Assembly: GCF_014192335.1 (NCBI RefSeq)
Contig: NZ_JACHXU010000007.1
Span: 1 to 64,000, forward strand
Source of the DNA: Aporhodopirellula rubra
Lineage (GTDB): Bacteria > Planctomycetota > Planctomycetia > Pirellulales > Pirellulaceae
Reading direction: 5' to 3'
Length of the DNA: 64,000 bases
A model generated the notes under the pieces. It searched no databases. It worked only from the letters and a program-made list of their open reading frames with translations, and had not been told where the DNA came from. Below, one piece after another: positions 47,172 to 56,922 of the stretch. Position 1 is the stretch's first letter; each line of letters starts with the position of its first letter. The position numbers and the translations under genes were made by a program.

Positions 47172-48062
47172 TTACCTCCCCCGAATCGCTCCGGGAAGGA
47201 ACGCTTGCATCCGGAGAGATCGACCGAGCAAGGTTTGCATGTACCGACTGATTAAACCACGCAGTTCGGGATACGAAGTTTCGCTCACCCGTGGCAACAG
47301 TGAACGCAATGGAAAAACGCTTTCTCTTTCAATCGGTCCTTCCATAGACGCGATACGCGTATCTTCATCGGCATCATGTTCGGGTGCCTGCAACAAACCA
47401 TCGAGACATTCGAGCGTCGCGGCGGAAATCAACACGAGCGATGATTGCCGGGGCCGGCATGTTTCACAGACGATGCCGCCACCGTCGAGTGAAAACGCGA
47501 CCTTCGGTTTTCGTCGCGGTCGGCCGTTTTTGAAGGTTTCCGCTGGCGCATCCGGGGAATCGAGTTTCACGCCACATGCGGTGCAGCCGCGGGTCGCCGG
47601 GGCATGGCCGAGCAAACGCAAACACTGGCAATCGTACGCCAACAACGTTTCCGCCACCGGCCCTTCGCCATCGATCAAACCAAGCGTCGCCAGCGTCAGA
47701 TCGAACAATTCCTCGTGACGTTCGGCATCGTCAAGCCACCAACGCAACGTTTCGGCAACGTAATACCCCGCGTACGTCCGAGTGAGCGAGCGTTCCCCCC
47801 CTCGGAACCGACGACGAAGCTTCGATTCGGTCAACAGGTCGAGCGTGTCGCTGGATTTCGCAATCAAAGTGATGCGGCAAACCGAGAGCAGATCGAGCGA
47901 GCCTTCGAACGGCCCTTTCAATCGTCGAGCCCCCTTAGCGAGCGCCGAAATACGCCCGAGGTCGCGGGTCAACAACGTCACCACCAGGCTGGTTTCACTG
48001 AATTCGACTAACCGCAGGACAATGGCGGTCGTCGAATGATGTTGAGTGGCGATGTTTTTCAA
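47172..48062 (-). CDS. recO: DNA repair protein RecO
   Basis: RecO loads RecA in the RecFOR recombination pathway. The 296-aa protein has an N-terminal OB fold (TTAIVLRLVEFSETSLVVTLLT, GRISALAKGARRLKGPF), a helical bundle, and a zinc-binding pair CTACG ... CETCR. The start is TTG, overlapping the stop of the upstream TPR gene (TTGA). The protein is somewhat longer than the usual ~240 aa because of a charged insert near residues 175-245. Confidence 0.92.
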   Translation of the reverse strand: MKNIATQHHSTTAIVLRLVEFSETSLVVTLLTRDLGRISALAKGARRLKGPFEGSLDLLSVCRITLIAKSSDTLDLLTESKLRRRFRGGERSLTRTYAGYYVAETLRWWLDDAERHEELFDLTLATLGLIDGEGPVAETLLAYDCQCLRLLGHAPATRGCTACGVKLDSPDAPAETFKNGRPRRKPKVAFSLDGGGIVCETCRPRQSSLVLISAATLECLDGLLQAPEHDADEDTRIASMEGPIERESVFPLRSLLPRVSETSYPELRGLISRYMQTLLGRSLRMQAFLPGAIRGR

Positions 48063-48415
48063 AGATCGTCGTCTTCGTCCGATTCGTTATCCGAGCTTTC
48101 TCCCAAACTCCCGATCGAGGCGAGCAGTTCGCTCATTTCAGCGGCCGCGTGCGAATTGCCCTGTCGACGTGCCTCCTCGATTCCGTCTCGCAGCATGGTC
48201 CGCGCCTCATTGACACGTCCCAATTCCACGAGCTGTTGTCCCGCCATAAAAAACGCGGGCACGTACGGTTCCGAATCACGGGTCAACTCGCCGAGCTTCA
48301 CCAGACTCTGTTCCTGGTTTCCTTCGCTGCGAAATTCCATCGCGAGCGAATATCGCAAGAACGTGTCCGTGGGATCGTCCAATAGCATCGCTTCAATTTT
48401 TTCGCGTCGAGACAT
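48059..48415 (-). CDS. Small TPR-like protein
   Basis: The chosen ATG (48415) gives MSRREKIEAMLLDDPTDTFLR. Two TPR-type hairpins follow (FLRYSLAMEFRSEGNQEQSL and YVPAFFMAGQQLVELGRVNE), then a helix and an acidic tail. Upstream in-frame codons are not protein-like. The gene overlaps recO by four bases (TTGA), so it is the first gene of that operon. The 118-aa protein probably acts as an adaptor; no function is known. Confidence 0.8.
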   Translation of the reverse strand: MSRREKIEAMLLDDPTDTFLRYSLAMEFRSEGNQEQSLVKLGELTRDSEPYVPAFFMAGQQLVELGRVNEARTMLRDGIEEARRQGNSHAAAEMSELLASIGSLGESSDNESDEDDDL

Positions 48416-48654
48416 TTGCGTACAGGAAAGGCTGGTGGTTTTGGAACGCAGGAAGGCCGAATTGGCGAGTCGATTTCGTGGATAACGATGCCGCCTCGGA
48501 GCCGCACCAGTGAGGTTATGTACCACTTTTGGTGGCATCACAACCGGGTTTCTCGACCAAATCCGTACAGTCCGCAAGATTCATTCAAAATCGATGATCG
48601 ATTCGACCGATACCACGATGGAACTACCCTTTCGTGCCTCGAGGCGAGAATCCA

Positions 48655-51600
48655 ATGAACCGCAACGCCCTTTTATCTTTTCTGAGCCCGCCAAGGCGAT
48701 CGCGTGGTATGGCCGCGTTGCTCGCCGCCGCGGTCGTAACCAGTTCCGTTGGTTTAGGCAACGCGAGCACCGCGTCCGCACAAACGTTTGAGAACTCTCC
48801 TGAGATTAAGCAGGTCGTCGGCAAACAGCTGAGCCAATCTCGCCGCTCAGGCAGTTCCAATTATTCTCGCGCGGGCGGATTGCTCAGCAATCTGTTCGGC
48901 GGCAGCTCGTCCAGTAGCAGCAGCAGCAAGAGCAACGAGCCGTATCGCCACGCAACCCCGGTACCGAGCGACCGCGACGTCGACTGGAGCGGCATCCCGT
49001 ATCACAGCCCCACCGGCGAGCAAACCGCGACGAACCAGCCCGCTCCGATTCGCGACCCCGGTGCCAGCAGCCGACAACTCGCACAACCGAGTCGCACGCC
49101 ATCGTCGAGCGCCACTGCCACGCGCAGCACCCGTTCTTCGATCCCGACGCCGCCACCAATCGCACAAACAACGCCACGTCGGCTGAGCAGCCCGAGCGCC
49201 GAACCGTCCGCGACGACCAGCAATCGTCCGGCACCGTTGTCGGTATCACGCAGCAGCCGTCGTCCTGTCAGTCTGCAGCCGACCACGTCGCAGCCAACCC
49301 GCATCGATACCACGACGCCCGCGTTGGTCAAGAAAGCGACCCCGAGCGCCGTCACGCCCCCCAGCCAAAGCGACAGCATCGAATTGGTGCCTCGCGTGAG
49401 CCGCAGGATCGTGAAGAGCACCGCTCCTGCAGCGACTCCGGCGCCCGCTAAAGTCGAAGCCGAACCGGCAAAAGAATCCACTGCCAAGAGCGAGCCGACA
49501 TCGTCTCGTCGCCCTTCGGCTCCCGAATCAACGCCTAAGAAAATCGAAACGCCCAAAGCGGAAGCTCCCCGCGTTGCTAGCCAAGAAGTTGCTCGCCGCG
49601 AACCCGCACCGAGCGTTGCCACCGCGCCGGTCGTCACCAAGCCGACCGCTGAACCAGCGCAACCAGCACCTGCACCGGAACCGGCCGTCGCTACGAAACC
49701 CACCGTTGTGGAACCCAAAGTAGCCGCCGCACCCGCTCCCGCTCCCGCACCCGCTACCACTCCGACCAAGGTGTCATCGATGGCGTTGGGTGCAGCACGC
49801 CAAGCGGAAATCGCGTCGACCAACCCGCCAGCATCGCTCGGAACGCCGACCACGGCGAACAACAGCCCATCGGCAATGAGCCTGCCAGCGGATGCCGCGC
49901 CGGCACCGAGTCGCTTGCAAACGCCAACGGCCGCAGCAACCGCCGCGACCAGTGCTCCCAAATACAACCGAATGAACACGTTCGGAAACAACCAAGACGG
50001 CGGCCGCTCCGCCGGATCGTTGTCGGGAACCGGTGCCGCCGACGTGGCACTGCATCCGATCAGTGACCGTTTGCCAATCGAAGGTCAAAACGAATCACCC
50101 GAAGCCATGCAAGCTGAGCACGATTCGCAGTTCGCATCGCACAACGACGCCTTCGCACCGCGTTCGCGTCCTGTTGCCGGGCCAACCACTCCGAACTACC
50201 ACAACGCAGGCTTCGGCCAGAACTCTGGCTTTGGTCAGAGCACCGGTTACGGCCAAGGCAACGCCGCGTTCGCACCACAAACGACAATCGCCCAGCATCC
50301 TAACGCGATGCGTGATCAACACGGAGCTCCGGCCAGCAACGCAGTTGCCGCACCGCAAACTCCCGCGATCAACGTCACCCCGAACTCCAACATGACGTCG
50401 ACAGAGTTGCCCGTCATTCGCATCCTGACCGCCGGCCCACGCCGCGTCATGATTCGTCAGACGCACCCCTATGAGATCCGTGTTGAAAACCGTGGTTCCG
50501 TCGACGCCGAAGGTCTGGTTGTCCGTGCCCACATTCCTGATTGGGCCGACGTTGTTGGTCAACAGGTCACACGTGGTGACGTGCAAGCCGCCACGGAAGC
50601 ACAAATCCGCAACCTGAACTGGCGTATCGAGAAACTCGGTGCCGGCGAAAGCGAAACCATGTACGTTCGCTTGAAAGCCGCACGTTCGGGAACCCACGAC
50701 CTCGACGTCGACTGGACACTCGCGCCGCAGAAGAAGATCGTTCAGGTCATCGTCCAGGAGCCACAACTCGCGTTGACGATCGACGGTCCCGATGAGGTCA
50801 TCTATGGCCAATCGAAGACCTACCAAATCCGCGTGCTCAACCCCGGCGACGGGATCGCACCAGCAGTCGTCTTCACGCTCAGCCCCGAGTCCAGCTCGCC
50901 GCAAAGCCAACGCATCGGCGATATCCCTGCGGGCAAGGAAGCTCAATTCGAAGTCGAGCTGACCGCACAGGATCTTGGCGAACTGAAGATTCACGGTCTC
51001 GCCGTCGGAGACCTCGAACTCCGTGCCGAAGCCGGTAAGAACGTTCGCGTCCTCGCCGCTGACCTCGAAGCAATCTTGAGCGGACCGGAAGTGAAGTACC
51101 AAGGTTCCGACGCGACCTATCAATTGGAACTGACCAACCACGGCACCACCGCGAGTGAAGACGTGATCGCCAACCTGCAACTACCAATGGGCGTTGCCTA
51201 CCAAGGCGGCATGGAAGGTGCCACGATGATCGACAACCAACTGCGTTGGAAGATCGCATCGTTGACACCGGGTGCGGTTCGCAAATACCAATTCCAGTGC
51301 CGCATGGACTCCACCGGAACGCATCAATTCGCCTTCGACTGCAAAGGCAGCGCAGCCGGACAAACCAGCGTGAGCCTGGACACCAACGTCGAAGCGATCG
51401 CTGACCTCGTGCTGTCGATCGTCGATCCATCGGCGCCAGCTCCGATCGGTGAAGACGTCTCGTACGAAATCGTGATCCGCAACCGAGGCAGCAAACCAGC
51501 TCACGAAGTGAAAGCGGTTGCTCAGTTCAGCCACGGCATCGAGCCGAAACAGATCAGCGGCCACGTCGGCAAAGTCATCACCGGCCAGGTCTTGATCGAC

Positions 51601-51813
51601 CCGATCCCACGGATCGACGCCGGTGAAGAAGTTCGCATGACGATCGTCGCACGGGCGGAAACCGGTGGACACCATCGCTTCCGCACCGAAGTTCGCAGCG
51701 GCGACACTGTCCTGGTCGCGGAAGAGGCAACGCACTACCTGGCACCGAAGAACGACCGTATCACGCGTCGCAGCGGCCCAGGCGGCAACGAATTCTCGCT
51801 GCCACTGCGTTAA
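48655..51813 (+). CDS. Large secreted envelope protein with DUF11-type repeats
   Basis: The start (ATG 48655, GAGG upstream) gives a signal peptide through ~residue 43. Residues ~50-570 are low-complexity, rich in Pro, Ala, Ser, Thr and Gln, with a Ser run (SSSSSSSS). Residues ~590-1050 are repeated immunoglobulin-like DUF11/CARDB units. Recurring blocks are PYEIRVENRGSVDAEGLVV, KTYQIRVLNPGDGIAPAVV, ATYQLELTNHGTTASEDVI and SYEIVIRNRGSKPAHEVKA. The layout is a stalk with beta-sandwich head, as in surface-layer-like proteins. A strong terminator follows the gene. Length is 1052 aa. Confidence 0.88.
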   Translation: MNRNALLSFLSPPRRSRGMAALLAAAVVTSSVGLGNASTASAQTFENSPEIKQVVGKQLSQSRRSGSSNYSRAGGLLSNLFGGSSSSSSSSKSNEPYRHATPVPSDRDVDWSGIPYHSPTGEQTATNQPAPIRDPGASSRQLAQPSRTPSSSATATRSTRSSIPTPPPIAQTTPRRLSSPSAEPSATTSNRPAPLSVSRSSRRPVSLQPTTSQPTRIDTTTPALVKKATPSAVTPPSQSDSIELVPRVSRRIVKSTAPAATPAPAKVEAEPAKESTAKSEPTSSRRPSAPESTPKKIETPKAEAPRVASQEVARREPAPSVATAPVVTKPTAEPAQPAPAPEPAVATKPTVVEPKVAAAPAPAPAPATTPTKVSSMALGAARQAEIASTNPPASLGTPTTANNSPSAMSLPADAAPAPSRLQTPTAAATAATSAPKYNRMNTFGNNQDGGRSAGSLSGTGAADVALHPISDRLPIEGQNESPEAMQAEHDSQFASHNDAFAPRSRPVAGPTTPNYHNAGFGQNSGFGQSTGYGQGNAAFAPQTTIAQHPNAMRDQHGAPASNAVAAPQTPAINVTPNSNMTSTELPVIRILTAGPRRVMIRQTHPYEIRVENRGSVDAEGLVVRAHIPDWADVVGQQVTRGDVQAATEAQIRNLNWRIEKLGAGESETMYVRLKAARSGTHDLDVDWTLAPQKKIVQVIVQEPQLALTIDGPDEVIYGQSKTYQIRVLNPGDGIAPAVVFTLSPESSSPQSQRIGDIPAGKEAQFEVELTAQDLGELKIHGLAVGDLELRAEAGKNVRVLAADLEAILSGPEVKYQGSDATYQLELTNHGTTASEDVIANLQLPMGVAYQGGMEGATMIDNQLRWKIASLTPGAVRKYQFQCRMDSTGTHQFAFDCKGSAAGQTSVSLDTNVEAIADLVLSIVDPSAPAPIGEDVSYEIVIRNRGSKPAHEVKAVAQFSHGIEPKQISGHVGKVITGQVLIDPIPRIDAGEEVRMTIVARAETGGHHRFRTEVRSGDTVLVAEEATHYLAPKNDRITRRSGPGGNEFSLPLR

Positions 51814-51870
51814 TTTCCTCGCCGGCCGCGAACACCGGTCGGACGAAGAACTCGCTGAGAGAATGCATCA

Positions 51871-51926
51871 AGCGACTTGCCCCTCGCACTGGAAAAATCC
51901 GGTCGAGGCGGCAAGTCGCTTTTTTC
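51871..51926 (+). terminator. Rho-independent terminator
   Basis: A perfect 11-bp stem is formed by AGCGACTTGCC (51871-51881) and GGCAAGTCGCT (51910-51920). It is followed by a run of six T (51920-51925) on the plus strand. It ends the DUF11-protein transcript. Confidence 0.85.
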
Positions 51927-52044
51927 GTTGGTCGGATTTCTGATAGATTAGTGGGCCTTGAATCCACACCGGCATCGTCTTGCATGCTACGAAGCGTCAA
52001 GCGGACTTGCCCCCCCTCCCCGCCCCAAAAGTGATCCCCTCCCA

Positions 52045-53622
52045 ATGCGCCACACCCAGTTGCTCACACCATTGACTCATTTCCTTTTCGCAGGATTGAT
52101 ACTCATTGGAGGATTGGCTCCAAACGCTAATTCTCGCGTTGCCGCCGCCGAACCTGCCACACCACCATTGAAGGCCCTCCTCATTGATGGGCAAAACAAC
52201 CATCAATGGAAAGAGACCACACCCCTAATTGTTGAGATTCTCGAATCCGGCAATTTCGCCGACGTGACGATCGCGACCACCCCCGGAAAAGGCGGCGACC
52301 TCTCGACGTTTTCGCCGAATTTCTCCGACTACGATGTCGTCGTTTCAAACTACAACGGCGAACCCTGGAGTGCGGAAACCCAACAGGCGTTTGAAAAATA
52401 CATGACCGAGGGCGGCGGATTCGTCAGCGTCCACGCCGCCGATAATTCGTTCCCCGCGTGGGAAGCCTACAACCGCATGATCGGTGTCGGTGGATGGGGC
52501 GGGCGCAACGAAAAAGACGGCCCATACGTTCGATGGAAAGAAGACATACAAAAGTTCACTCGTGACATGTCCAAGGGTGGCGGCGGAACACACGGCAGCC
52601 GAGTCCCGTTCCAAATCGTCGTGCGTAACGCTGACCATCCGATCACCCAAGGGCTGCCCCGATCGTTCATGCAAGTCGTTGACGAATTGTACGGACGGCT
52701 CCGCGGCCCGGCCGAAAACATGGAAGTCCTCGCGACCGCGTACAGCGATCCCGCCACACGCGGAACCGGCGAACACGAACCGATTCTGATGACGATTCAA
52801 TTCGGTCAGGGACGCGTCTTTCATAGCACACTCGGACACGATGTCGCCGCGATGAACGGGCTCGCCTTTCAAACGACACTCCGCCGGGGCACCGCCTGGG
52901 CCGCAACGGGCGAAGTCAACCTTCCCGCCGTTGATGGCCAAGTGCTGACGTCGAACGAAGCTGCCTCGGGCGACCCCGCCGCGGCATCCGACGTCGAATC
53001 GAAACCCTCGGCGGTCGCCGCCTCAGCCGCTCTCGATGCCCCGCCAAAACTCGATGGCGACGGATGGAAATCGCTCTTCGACGGCAAATCACTAACAGGT
53101 TGGACACAGAAAAACGGCACCGCGTCCTACCGTGTTGAAGAAGGCGTGATTGTAGGAAAGACCGCCGTGGGCAGCCCGAACTCGTTCCTGTGCTCAGACG
53201 AAAACTACAAAGACTTCGAATTGACCTTTGAAGTGAACGTGGACGATGGGCTCAACAGCGGTGTCCAAATTCGCTCGCAAACACGTGACGAAGGTGGACG
53301 CGTTTACGGACCGCAAGTCGAAATCGAATCGGCACCGGGCGAGTCGGGTTACATCTACGGCGAAGCCACCGGACGCGGCTGGATCACGAAAGAACAGCCG
53401 ATCAAAGACGCCTATCAAAATGGCGAATTTAATCGTTACCGCGTGCGTGCGATCGGTGACCGCATTCAAACCTGGATCAACGACACAAAGATCGCCGACA
53501 TCGTCGATCCTGAATCATCCAGCGAAGGGTTCATCGGCCTGCAGGTCCACGGAATCGGAAAGAACCAAGGTCCGTTCGAAGTCCGATGGCGCGACATTCG
53601 CGTTCGTCCGATTCAGAATTAG
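52045..53622 (+). CDS. Secreted ThuA-like + DUF1080 (3-keto-disaccharide hydrolase-like) protein
   Basis: The ATG at 52045 gives a signal peptide (MRHTQLLTPLTHFLFAGLIL...) that the longer frame would bury. Residues ~45-310 form a ThuA domain (LKALLIDGQNNHQWKETT, VVSNYNGEPW, EGGGFVSVHAADNSFP). Residues ~345-525 form a DUF1080 domain (WKSLFDGKSLTGWTQK, SGVQIRSQ, FIGLQVHGIG). DUF1080 proteins are lectin-like and some cleave 3-keto-disaccharides. The fusion is common in planctomycetes. The stop overlaps the convergent transglutaminase stop. Confidence 0.88.
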   Translation: MRHTQLLTPLTHFLFAGLILIGGLAPNANSRVAAAEPATPPLKALLIDGQNNHQWKETTPLIVEILESGNFADVTIATTPGKGGDLSTFSPNFSDYDVVVSNYNGEPWSAETQQAFEKYMTEGGGFVSVHAADNSFPAWEAYNRMIGVGGWGGRNEKDGPYVRWKEDIQKFTRDMSKGGGGTHGSRVPFQIVVRNADHPITQGLPRSFMQVVDELYGRLRGPAENMEVLATAYSDPATRGTGEHEPILMTIQFGQGRVFHSTLGHDVAAMNGLAFQTTLRRGTAWAATGEVNLPAVDGQVLTSNEAASGDPAAASDVESKPSAVAASAALDAPPKLDGDGWKSLFDGKSLTGWTQKNGTASYRVEEGVIVGKTAVGSPNSFLCSDENYKDFELTFEVNVDDGLNSGVQIRSQTRDEGGRVYGPQVEIESAPGESGYIYGEATGRGWITKEQPIKDAYQNGEFNRYRVRAIGDRIQTWINDTKIADIVDPESSSEGFIGLQVHGIGKNQGPFEVRWRDIRVRPIQN

Positions 53623-54635
53623 GACTTTAGTTCACGCACGAAGTCAAACCTCGGCGATCCTTTGCCGAGGCGATCACAGCGGAAGAACTCGGCCACGTAA
53701 CGCACGATCTTCCGCTGTTCAGGGACCTTGAAACGATCGCCCTTCTGCAACACCGGACGGTCTTCCTGCATCTCACCGAATTGCTCCGTCCCTGCCGCTT
53801 GGCAGGGATACCAACACCCTGAATCGTTACCTCCGCCGTCGCGTTCGAGATAAAACTCGGGGTAACAGTGCCCGGGGATCCAAACCATTCTCGCGGGGAT
53901 CTTCGCGTTCCGACACAACGCGACGAACAGACTCGTCATGTCTTCGCAGTCGCCCTTGCCATCCTTCAACGCATCCGATGCGTTCCGGATCGGCCCCTCG
54001 GTGTACGTCACCTCTTCGCGAACACGATCGTAGATCCGGCGAACGGTGACCCACGCGGATTCGCCTTCCTGCGTTTCGGTAGCGAGCTGCCGAGAGAGAG
54101 CACGGATCTGTCCGTTCGTCGTATCGATCATCGGACTGCTGCCCATGTACGACCGCATCTCACGCCCGACACGAGGCGGGATGACGAGTGAATCCGTTTC
54201 CGCCGGCGCGATGATGTTCCGTTTATCAATGCGGTAGTTCAACAACACGTTGAGCGAACTGTTGGCCGTCATCCGGGCGATCCCCACGACGACCTGACGG
54301 GCGCCGCCAGGCAGATCACGGACCTGCATCTGCGAGATTTGACCCGACACATCTCGCGTGCCGATCGTGACCGTTTGCTCGGGCCAATCCATCGGGATCG
54401 GGAACGTGGCGAGCCCGTTAGTGAACGTGACCGGCGTGTCTAATTTGATTCCGAACTGCCAATCAAATGACTTCGACTCACTGTACGTCGGCTCGTGCGG
54501 TTTTTGGTCCGTTTCCGCCTCGGCGGCCGCCGAGCCGGTTTGTGCGAGCACTCCGTTTGGATTCAGCAAAGCAGCAACCATCGTGCCTCCGGATGCCGCG
54601 AGCCATTGGCGACGAGAAAACGATGCAGCAACCAT
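53619..54635 (-). CDS. Tat-exported transglutaminase-like protein
   Basis: The ATG at 54635 has a strong Shine-Dalgarno (GGGGAG, nine bases upstream). The 338-aa protein begins with a Tat signal (SFSRRQWLAASGG). The transglutaminase core is GDCEDMTSLFVALCR with nucleophile Cys230, then MVWIPGHCYPEFYL with His256. These proteins are cysteine-type peptidases or crosslinkers acting outside the cytoplasm. The central part before it is beta-rich. Its stop overlaps that of the convergent ThuA-DUF1080 gene (CTAA/TTAG). Confidence 0.87.
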   Translation of the reverse strand: MVAASFSRRQWLAASGGTMVAALLNPNGVLAQTGSAAAEAETDQKPHEPTYSESKSFDWQFGIKLDTPVTFTNGLATFPIPMDWPEQTVTIGTRDVSGQISQMQVRDLPGGARQVVVGIARMTANSSLNVLLNYRIDKRNIIAPAETDSLVIPPRVGREMRSYMGSSPMIDTTNGQIRALSRQLATETQEGESAWVTVRRIYDRVREEVTYTEGPIRNASDALKDGKGDCEDMTSLFVALCRNAKIPARMVWIPGHCYPEFYLERDGGGNDSGCWYPCQAAGTEQFGEMQEDRPVLQKGDRFKVPEQRKIVRYVAEFFRCDRLGKGSPRFDFVRELKS

Positions 54636-55312
54636 ACGAGCGAACTCCCCTGAAAGAACCACACCTTCGAAAAGGCGAAACTGGATTCGATAGTGCAAAC
54701 CAACATCGAGCTTAGTCAGCCGGTTTGCACCGGTCCAGAAAACGCGACACCAGCCCCCACGCGAACACGTCGCCCCTAACGATTGTAGGAGTCAGAACAC
54801 TCCTACTCCTCCAAACCCCCGATTCACAAGTCCCACCCAAAGAACGAGTCGGGAAAACGAGCCCCCATCGAACAAACGTCCGCACATCCCCATCCATCCG
54901 GCATCGACCGCGAAGCGGTCCAACAACAAAGCCCGGGGGCGCGCAGCGCACCCCGGAAAACGAACACGAATCACGCGTGAACCCCAACGGGGTTCAACAT
55001 CAGCGCGAATGATGCCGGCGGTCGATGTTCAACCCCGTTGGGCTTGGTTGACGATTACGACGAGAAACCCAGGGAGCGCTGCGCGACCCTGGGCTGTGTT
55101 GATACACGCCTTCGGCGTGCCTGTATCGTCGTCTTCCTTTTCACGTTGCCTGAAACGGCCTCTGCCCAACCGCTGGAGGGCGTCGCCGTGGACGGCAACG
55201 GAAATGAAATCGGAACGACCGCGAAACGGTCCAACAACAAAACCCGGGGGGTCGCGCAGCGCCCCCCGGGAAACGGTCACGAATCACGCGTGAACCCCAA
55301 CGGGGTTCAACA
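54636..55312. repeat. REP-like palindrome field upstream (left) of RAYT gene
   Basis: The palindrome GAACCCCAACGGGGTTC occurs at 54979-54995 and again at 55292-55308. An inverted variant, gttcaaccccgttgggctt, lies near 55026. GC-rich hairpins such as ccggggggtcgc/gcgccccccgg occur near 55245-55270. No gene is supported. The rightmost palindrome abuts the transposase stop. Confidence 0.75.
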
Positions 55313-55765
55313 TCAGTCCCAAACATACCGCTCGTCAATTTCAACACCATACTTCGCACACAAACGGCGAAACTCAATCTGAAAGGATTCCTTCCGATGA
55401 TGTTCGCCTTGGTTTTCAATGTACTTCGTCAATGCGGCGATATGCGAAGGACTCACCGAAAATGCTCCGTAACCAGTTTGCCAGTAAAAGTTTTTGATCG
55501 ACAAGTCCTTCTTAACCCATTCTGACGAATCGGACTTCAGATTGCGGGCCAGCTTCGCAATCTCAATCGTCTTTCCAAGTCGACAAAGCAGATGAACATG
55601 ATCCTCCACACCACCGATCACGATCGCCGGAGAGTTTTGATTCTTGCAAATCCCCGACAAGTACGCATGCAGACGTTCGCGTTGGACGTCTGATTTTAAA
55701 AACGGTTTTCGGCCTTTGGTCGAAAACACAATGTGAACGTATATCTGAACAAGAGATTGTCCCAT
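55313..55765 (-). CDS. REP-associated tyrosine transposase (RAYT), IS200/IS605 Y1 family
   Basis: The 150-aa protein has the Y1 fold. VQIYVHIVFSTKGRKPFL starts it, GGVEDHVHLLCRL contains the HUH metal site (His56, His58), and ALTKYIENQGEHH contains the catalytic Tyr115. All catalytic residues are present, so it could be active. The enzyme cuts and joins single-stranded palindromes. It is bracketed by palindromes of the same family in opposite orientation, and a tandem array follows. This is typical of RAYT genes, which mobilise REP sequences and often lie alone without IS ends. Confidence 0.85.
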   Translation of the reverse strand: MGQSLVQIYVHIVFSTKGRKPFLKSDVQRERLHAYLSGICKNQNSPAIVIGGVEDHVHLLCRLGKTIEIAKLARNLKSDSSEWVKKDLSIKNFYWQTGYGAFSVSPSHIAALTKYIENQGEHHRKESFQIEFRRLCAKYGVEIDERYVWD

Positions 55766-55789
55766 GAATGCATCCCCAGTGTGTTCCGG

Positions 55790-56710
55790 AAGGGTTCAAC
55801 CCCGCTGGGGTTGGCGTGTATTGTTACACCTTCTACCCAGGGTGCGCTACGCGACCCCTGGGCTTTGTTGTGAAACGCCTTCAGCGTCGGTTGTTCGACG
55901 ACCGCAACGCGGTTCAACATCAAAACCTGGGGTCGCACAGCGAACCCCAGAACACCTCGAAGACCGCAACGCGGTCTAACATCATAGCCTGGAGTCGCCA
56001 AGCGAACCCCAGGACACCGATCCCAATCACGCGCGAACCCCAACGGGGTTCAACAATCATGGTATCGATCGCGTCGGTTGCTCGACGACCGCAACGCGGT
56101 CCAACATCATAGCCTGGGGTCGCGAAGCGAACCCCAGGACACAAATCCCAACCACGTGCGAACCCCAACGGGGTTCAACAATCATGATATCGATCGCGTC
56201 AGTTGCTCGACGACCGCAACGCGGTCCAACATCACAGCCTGGGGTCGCAAAGCGAACCCCAGGACACCAATCCCAACCACGCGCGAACCCCAACCGGGTT
56301 CAACAATCATGATATCGATCTCGTCGGATGTTCGACGACCGCAACGCGGTCCAACATCATAGCCTGGGGTCGCGAAGCGAACCCCAGGACACCAATCCCA
56401 ACCACGCGCGAACCCCAACGGGGTTCAACAATCATGGTATCGATCGCGTCGGATGTTCGACGACCGCAACGCGGTCCAACATCAAAACCTGGGGTCGCAA
56501 AGCGAACCCCAGAACACCAATCCCAATCACGCGCGAACCCCAACGGGGTTCAACAATCATGATATCGATCGCGTCGGATGTTCGACGACCGCAACGCGGT
56601 CCAACATCACAGCCTGGGGTCGCAAAGCGAACCCCAGGACACCAATCCCAACCACGCGTGAACCCCAACGGGGTTCAACAAACATGATATCGATCGCATT
56701 GGATGTTCGC
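55790..56710. repeat. REP-like tandem array with 125-bp period
   Basis: The core CAACGGGGTT starts at 56041, 56166, 56291, 56416, 56541 and 56666, exactly 125 bases apart. Each unit has three imperfect palindromes. These are GAACCCCAACGGGGTTC, GACCGCAACGCGGTC, and a cctggggtcgc/gcgaaccccagg hairpin. Units are linked by an atcatgatatcgatcgcgtc spacer. The unit at 56291 has a C inserted variant (ccaaccgggtt). Degenerate copies extend left to about 55790, where an inverted palindrome faces the RAYT gene. Frames through the array give repeated nonsense peptides. Confidence 0.9.
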
Positions 56711-56922
56711 CCCCATTAAGGTCGGTGAATGACGACGGACCGATAACCGAAATGCGCTGCGTGTGTCGCCTCAACCGCGACATTCCCTCAACCACGTTGC
56801 AACGAAAAACCGCACCTCGTCGCTGGCAAACCTTCGGTTTCCCTCGTGTTCTTTGAGATCGAGCGTCTTATTCGGCGAGCAAATAAACATCGTTCGTGAC
56901 ACTCCGTACGTACCAATGCAAA

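Noticed and set aside
50095-51180. 361-codon minus-strand frame opposite the DUF11 protein
   Set aside because: Antisense shadow of a repeat-rich coding region.
55790-56710. CRISPR array
   Set aside because: Units are 125 bp and almost identical throughout, with no variable spacers and no cas genes.
55920-56719. Repeated ~78-119-codon frames in the 125-bp array, on both strands
   Set aside because: They restate the repeat in every frame; 125 is not a multiple of three, so no protein repeat is maintained.
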